Assembly: GCA_024036415.1 (NCBI GenBank)
Contig: JAMWET010001940.1
Location: forward strand, 456,501 to 520,500
Length of the DNA: 64,000 nt
Direction of reading: 5' to 3'
From: Prochilodus magdalenae
Lineage: Eukaryota; Chordata; Actinopteri; Characiformes; Prochilodontidae
In this document: positions 60,303-64,000 of the stretch, piece by piece
Position numbering within the stretch: position 1 is the stretch's first letter
Layout: each line of letters starts with the position of its first letter
The notes under the pieces: generated by a model
The model's database searches: none
Seen by the model: only the letters and a program-made list of their open reading frames with translations
What the model was told of the DNA's origin: nothing
Program-made: the position numbers and the translations under genes

Positions 60303-60771
60303 ACGCAGGCGCTAATGATACAAGAGGCAACAGTCAGACACTACAGGGAGACATCGTTCTTCTCTTTTTCTGTTTTCACAAAAATGTTCTCTCATCAAAG
60401 TGTACGGGGGAAACATTTCTGCCTCTGAAAAAAAGAGAGCCAAAACCGTATGTATAATGATGGCTAACCATTGTACAATCCACCCTTCACCTTTTACTTA
60501 TTTACATTCCAGTCATTAGGCTATTATGTACAATAAAAAAAAATTTCAGGAGATCGAGCTAATCACCTTTAATGAGGGTTTAAAGAAAGTCAAAAACAAT
60601 AACAAAAACAATAAGAGAAAAAAAATCCAGTCAATTTCCAAAACTGACTCCAAACAGCCGTGCCTTATAGACCACCAAAATAGTCATCATCAGATAAACT
60701 GTACCTACAGCTTTTATTTTTGAGACAGAGAAAAAAAATCAAACTCCATTCCTGCTACACTCACAGGAGCT

Positions 60772-61015
60772 TGTGATTGCATTTGGACGTGCCAAAGGTC
60801 ATAGTCTGACGGAAGTAGCTGAATTTGCATTCGGTCATACAGGTCTACCTGCAGTGTTAAAAATCCCTGTCTACAGGAAACTCTCCTTAGAACTGTGCCA
60901 GGGAAGGCATCCACCAAATCTGGCCCAACTGTGCAATTCTTCGTTAAGGCTAATTGGCCAACTGTGGCTAAAGACGTCACCTACATCCAGAAACTTACCC
61001 AGTACACACAGGTGA
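60772..61015 (+). pseudogene. Possible fossil transposase N-terminus
   Basis: An 80-codon open stretch contains GHSLTEVAEFAFGHTGLPAV, which reads like the first helix-turn-helix of a Tc1-type transposase. The following part seems to continue in another frame. Weak evidence; chance similarity is possible. The rest of 60320-61580 holds nothing I can name, and no first exon or CpG promoter for the minus-strand gene is visible there. Confidence 0.3.
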
Positions 61016-61589
61016 CTAATACTTTATCCAGTGACCTTATGCTTTTTCCCCTAAAGCTGTAAAATTAATAATTTGTACTGGATCACAACTGGACATTAAT
61101 TACTGGGCATAGTGGTCTCTGACTCTTCCACATTAATGTACAGTTTTACAGATTTGAGCACTCTGAAAAGCAGTGCTGAAAGACGGACAATAGTTCCTCC
61201 TGGACATACTGCACCTCTAAAAAGGTTTAGCTATTTTCTTAAACTAAATGACTGCAGAGTTTCAAGCATGTAACGACTGTTTTCTACAAAAAGCTGAACT
61301 TTCTGAACTCTCTCACTCAGACGTTGCTGTGGGAACAGTATTTCATGTCACCCACGTGTTTCATCTTTATTATTAACACTATCACTCGCAATGCAGCTCT
61401 GATATAGATACTCTGCATAGCAGCAAGCACTATGTTATGTGATAGGTGGACCTACAACCATACAATTTGATTCCAACTGTAATGCCAAGAACACAAGAGC
61501 GTGCATTTCCCGAAAACTAACTTACTACTAACTGTAATGGTAGTGTACTAATTAGTTCATAAGAAACCCAAAAAACTGAAGTTGTCACT

Positions 61590-62370
61590 GCTGGGACAAA
61601 TCTTGTATATAAATGGCAGAAACCCTATTAACAACCTGAAGTGGGACTGCAACATCAGCTCCATCAAGACAGCCCAACAGATGATGTACTTCCTGCGTCA
61701 GCTGAGGAAGCTCAACCTGTCACAGGGGCTGATGGTACAGTTCTATACAGCCACCATAGAATCTGTCATTACCTCGTCCATCACAGTGTCGGGCAGCTTA
61801 GCCACCAAACATGACACTCACAGACTCAGCTCTGCAGAGAAGACCCCAGGAGTCAAATTACAAACACTGCTGAATCTCTTCATTTGACCCATCACACCGT
61901 GGCCATCACCTGTTCCATCGTCTTGCCTCAGGCCAATGCTTTAGCCAAATGAGGATCAAGATAACCAGGCAACAGAGAAGCTTCTTCCCACATGCAATCA
62001 CAGTCATGAGCAGAGGATCATTACAATGCACATTACACTCCACATTGGGTACACATTTATCACTTCCTGTTCTGCTGTATGACACTTTTAATTTTAGTAA
62101 CAGTTTCACACATCACTCCATCCTCTGTGCACCGTCTCAGACTGGTGTTTCTTCTTGTACTGCTCTCTATAAGACTTAATCTGGCTCTACATCCAGACCC
62201 CTGCACTCAGCACTTTAATATCTACAGCCTACACTTAATGTAATGTTTACAGGTATGTAAGGTATGTGTGTGTGTGAGTGTTGTGTACTGTGTGAAATGT
62301 TGTTACACTCTGTGCACTGTGATTCTGATACATAATATCTCTATTAAAGTCCATCAAGGACATTTTTAGG
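61590..62370 (+). mobile_element. CR1/L2/Rex-type LINE fragment
   Basis: The plus strand encodes IKTAQQMMYFLRQLRKLNLS and then VQFYTATIESVIT, the conserved segment after the reverse transcriptase. After frameshifts it continues with QQRSFFPHAITVMS (about 61960-62010), the C-terminal signature. A non-coding 3' part follows. The same broad class as 9649-10208 and 31950-32640. Confidence 0.75.
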
Positions 62371-62500
62371 TTCGGGACATTATTTCCCTAAATTCCTCAT
62401 GTAAAGTTTGAAGACGTAAGGTTTTGTTCCAAAAGCAACTTCATTCCCCTAACCATTAAATAATTGTATGAAATAATCTTGTATGAAATAACAAATCAAA

Positions 62501-62502
<2 letters not shown>

Positions 62503-62533
<31 letters not shown>

Positions 62534-62540
62534 TATATAC

Positions 62541-62627
<87 letters not shown>
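62503..62627. repeat. (CA)n/(TA)n compound microsatellite, target of a Tc1 insertion
   Basis: TACA units, CA units and then about 45 TA units. The Tc1 element at 62628 begins directly after the last TA. Confidence 0.9.
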
Positions 62628-62631
<4 letters not shown>

Positions 62632-64000
62632 GGACCCTGCGACTTTGCAAGTTCTCCCACTTAGAAATCATGGAGGGGTCTAAAATTTTCATCTTAGGTG
62701 CATGTCCACTATGAGAGACATAATCTAAAAAAAAATCCGGAAATCACAATGTATGATTTTTTAATAATTGATTTGTGTGTTACTGCTGCAAATAGGTATT
62801 TGAACACCTGCCAATCAGCAAAAATTCTGGCCCTCAAAGACCTCTTAGTCCACCTCTAAATACTCCACCTCCACTCCACTTATTATTCTAAATTAGAAGC
62901 ACCTGTTTGAGGTCGTTAGCTGCATAAAGACACCTGTCCACCCCACACAATAAGAGTAGTGAGACTCCAACTACTAACATGGCTAAGACCAAAGAGCTGT
63001 CCAAAGACACCAGAGACAAAATTGTTGACCTCCACAAGGCTGGAAAGGGCTACGGGGCAATTGCCAAGAGCTTGGTGAACAAAGATCAACTGTTGAAGCA
63101 ATTATTAGAAAATGGAAGAAGCTAAACATGACTGTCAATCTCCCTCGGACTGGGGCTCCACGCAAGATCTCACCTCATGGCGTATCAATGATCCTAAGAA
63201 AGTTGAGGAATCAGCCCAGAACTACACGGGAGGAGCTGGTCAATGACCTGAAGAGAGCTGGCACCACTGTTTCCAAGGTTACTGTGGGTAATACACTAAG
63301 ACGTCATAGTTTAAAGTCATGCATGGCATGGAAGGTTCCCCTGCTTAAATCAGCACACGTCCAGGCCCGTCTTAAGTTTGCCCATGACCATTTGGATGAT
63401 CCAGAGGAGTCATGGGAGAAAGTTCTGTGGTCAGATGGTCTTAATTCCACTCGCCGTGTTTGGAGGACGAAGAATGATCGCAAAACACCATCCCTACTGT
63501 GAAGCATGGGGGTGGAAGCATCATGCTTTGGGGGTGTTTTTCTGCACATGGGACGTCGTCCTGACTGCATTGTATTAAGGAGAGGATGACCGGGCCCATG
63601 TATTGCGAGATTTTGGAGAACAACCTCCTTCCCTCAGTTAGAGCATTGAAGATGGGTCGTGGCTGGATCTTCCAACATGACAATGACCCAAAGCACACAG
63701 CCAGGATAACCAAGAAGTGGATCCGTAAGAAGCATATCAAGGTTCTGGAGTGGCCTAGCCAGTCTCCAGGCCTAAACCCTATAGAAAATCTTTGGAGGGA
63801 ACTCAAACTCCGTGTTTCTCAGCGACAGCCCAGAAACCTGGCTGATCTGAAGAAGATCTGTGTGGAGGAATGGGTCAAAATCCCTGCTGCAGTGTGTGCA
63901 CACCTGGTGAAAAACTACAGGAAATGTTTGATCTCTGTAATTGCAAACAAAGGCTACTGTACCAAATATTAACACTGATTTTCACAGGTGTTTAAATACT
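62628..64000 (+). pseudogene. Tc1-type DD34E transposon with broken transposase, right end beyond the window
   Basis: The left inverted repeat begins at 62628 after TA, and an inner repeat (GGTATTTGAACACCTG near 62791) is mirrored at the right edge (CAGGTGTTTAAATACT, 63985-64000). The transposase starts at 62979 ([20 protein letters not shown]). A one-base deletion near 63078 shifts it. The frame resumes with [12 protein letters not shown] (about 63128) through VLWSDG, where about seven residues after the first catalytic Asp are missing. A second shift and an in-frame TGA (about 63562) follow. The last part (63586-63972) is open and holds the second Asp (FQHDND) and catalytic Glu (NPIENLW), 35 residues apart as in DD34E enzymes. 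The copy is inactive as read but little diverged, so a recent insertion. Confidence 0.92.

Noticed and set aside
60714..60980. Minus-strand 88-codon ORF as the missing first exon of the coupling-factor gene
   Set aside because: No import-signal character, no suitable donor and no GC-rich promoter; the opposite strand fits a transposase fossil better.

Overview
The window is vertebrate nuclear DNA, almost certainly from a teleost fish. It has short, well-spliced coding exons in a background of dinucleotide and tetranucleotide microsatellites, Tc1-type DNA transposons, L2/CR1-type LINE tails and small foldback elements typical of fish. An otophysan (catfish or characin-like) source is a guess from the repeat style only. 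The gene content matches part of human chromosome 21q22.3 (TMPRSS3, NDUFV3, PKNOX1, PDXK).

Layout, left to right. (1) Positions 1-5460: the 5' end of pyridoxal kinase (pdxk) on the minus strand, with exons 1 and 2 and a GC-rich promoter. The rest of that gene lies left of the window. (2) 5461-14660: about 9 kb without a recognisable gene, filled with LINE fragments, foldback repeats and a (TATC)n tail. (3) 14661-35915: a complete type II transmembrane serine protease on the plus strand, 13 exons and about 540 codons, with domain order cytoplasmic tail, membrane anchor, LDLRa, SRCR and trypsin-like S1 domain. Position and domain order make it the likely tmprss3. (4) 37711-54345: pknox1 (Prep1, a TALE homeobox factor) on the minus strand. 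Ten coding exons give 436 residues, the same length as the human protein, behind a GC-rich promoter and a 5' leader with two upstream ORFs. (5) 56440-60311: a minus-strand nuclear gene for a mitochondrial protein. Its last three exons encode ATP synthase coupling factor 6 (ATP5PF type). A 1,338-base exon that is in frame and symmetric in phase, and that resembles the large optional exon of NDUFV3, sits between the presequence exon and the coupling-factor exons. (6) 60312-64000: LINE and Tc1 remnants, ending in a mutated Tc1 element inserted in a (TA)n microsatellite and cut by the window edge.

The genes do not form an operon and share no pathway; what links them is conserved synteny. The most unusual observation is the mitochondrial gene in (5). 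It occupies the position and orientation expected of ndufv3, carries an ndufv3-like cassette exon, yet ends in a complete coupling-factor-6 domain with all exon phases compatible. Skipping the cassette gives a 106-residue protein, close to a normal coupling factor 6 precursor; including it gives about 552 residues. Other points of note are serine at two normally glycine positions of the protease substrate pocket, microsatellites that serve as polypyrimidine tracts at protease exons, and a pknox1 exon flanked by GT and CT repeats. All exon boundaries were derived by hand from reading frame, phase and splice-site consensus; no transcript or database evidence was available.
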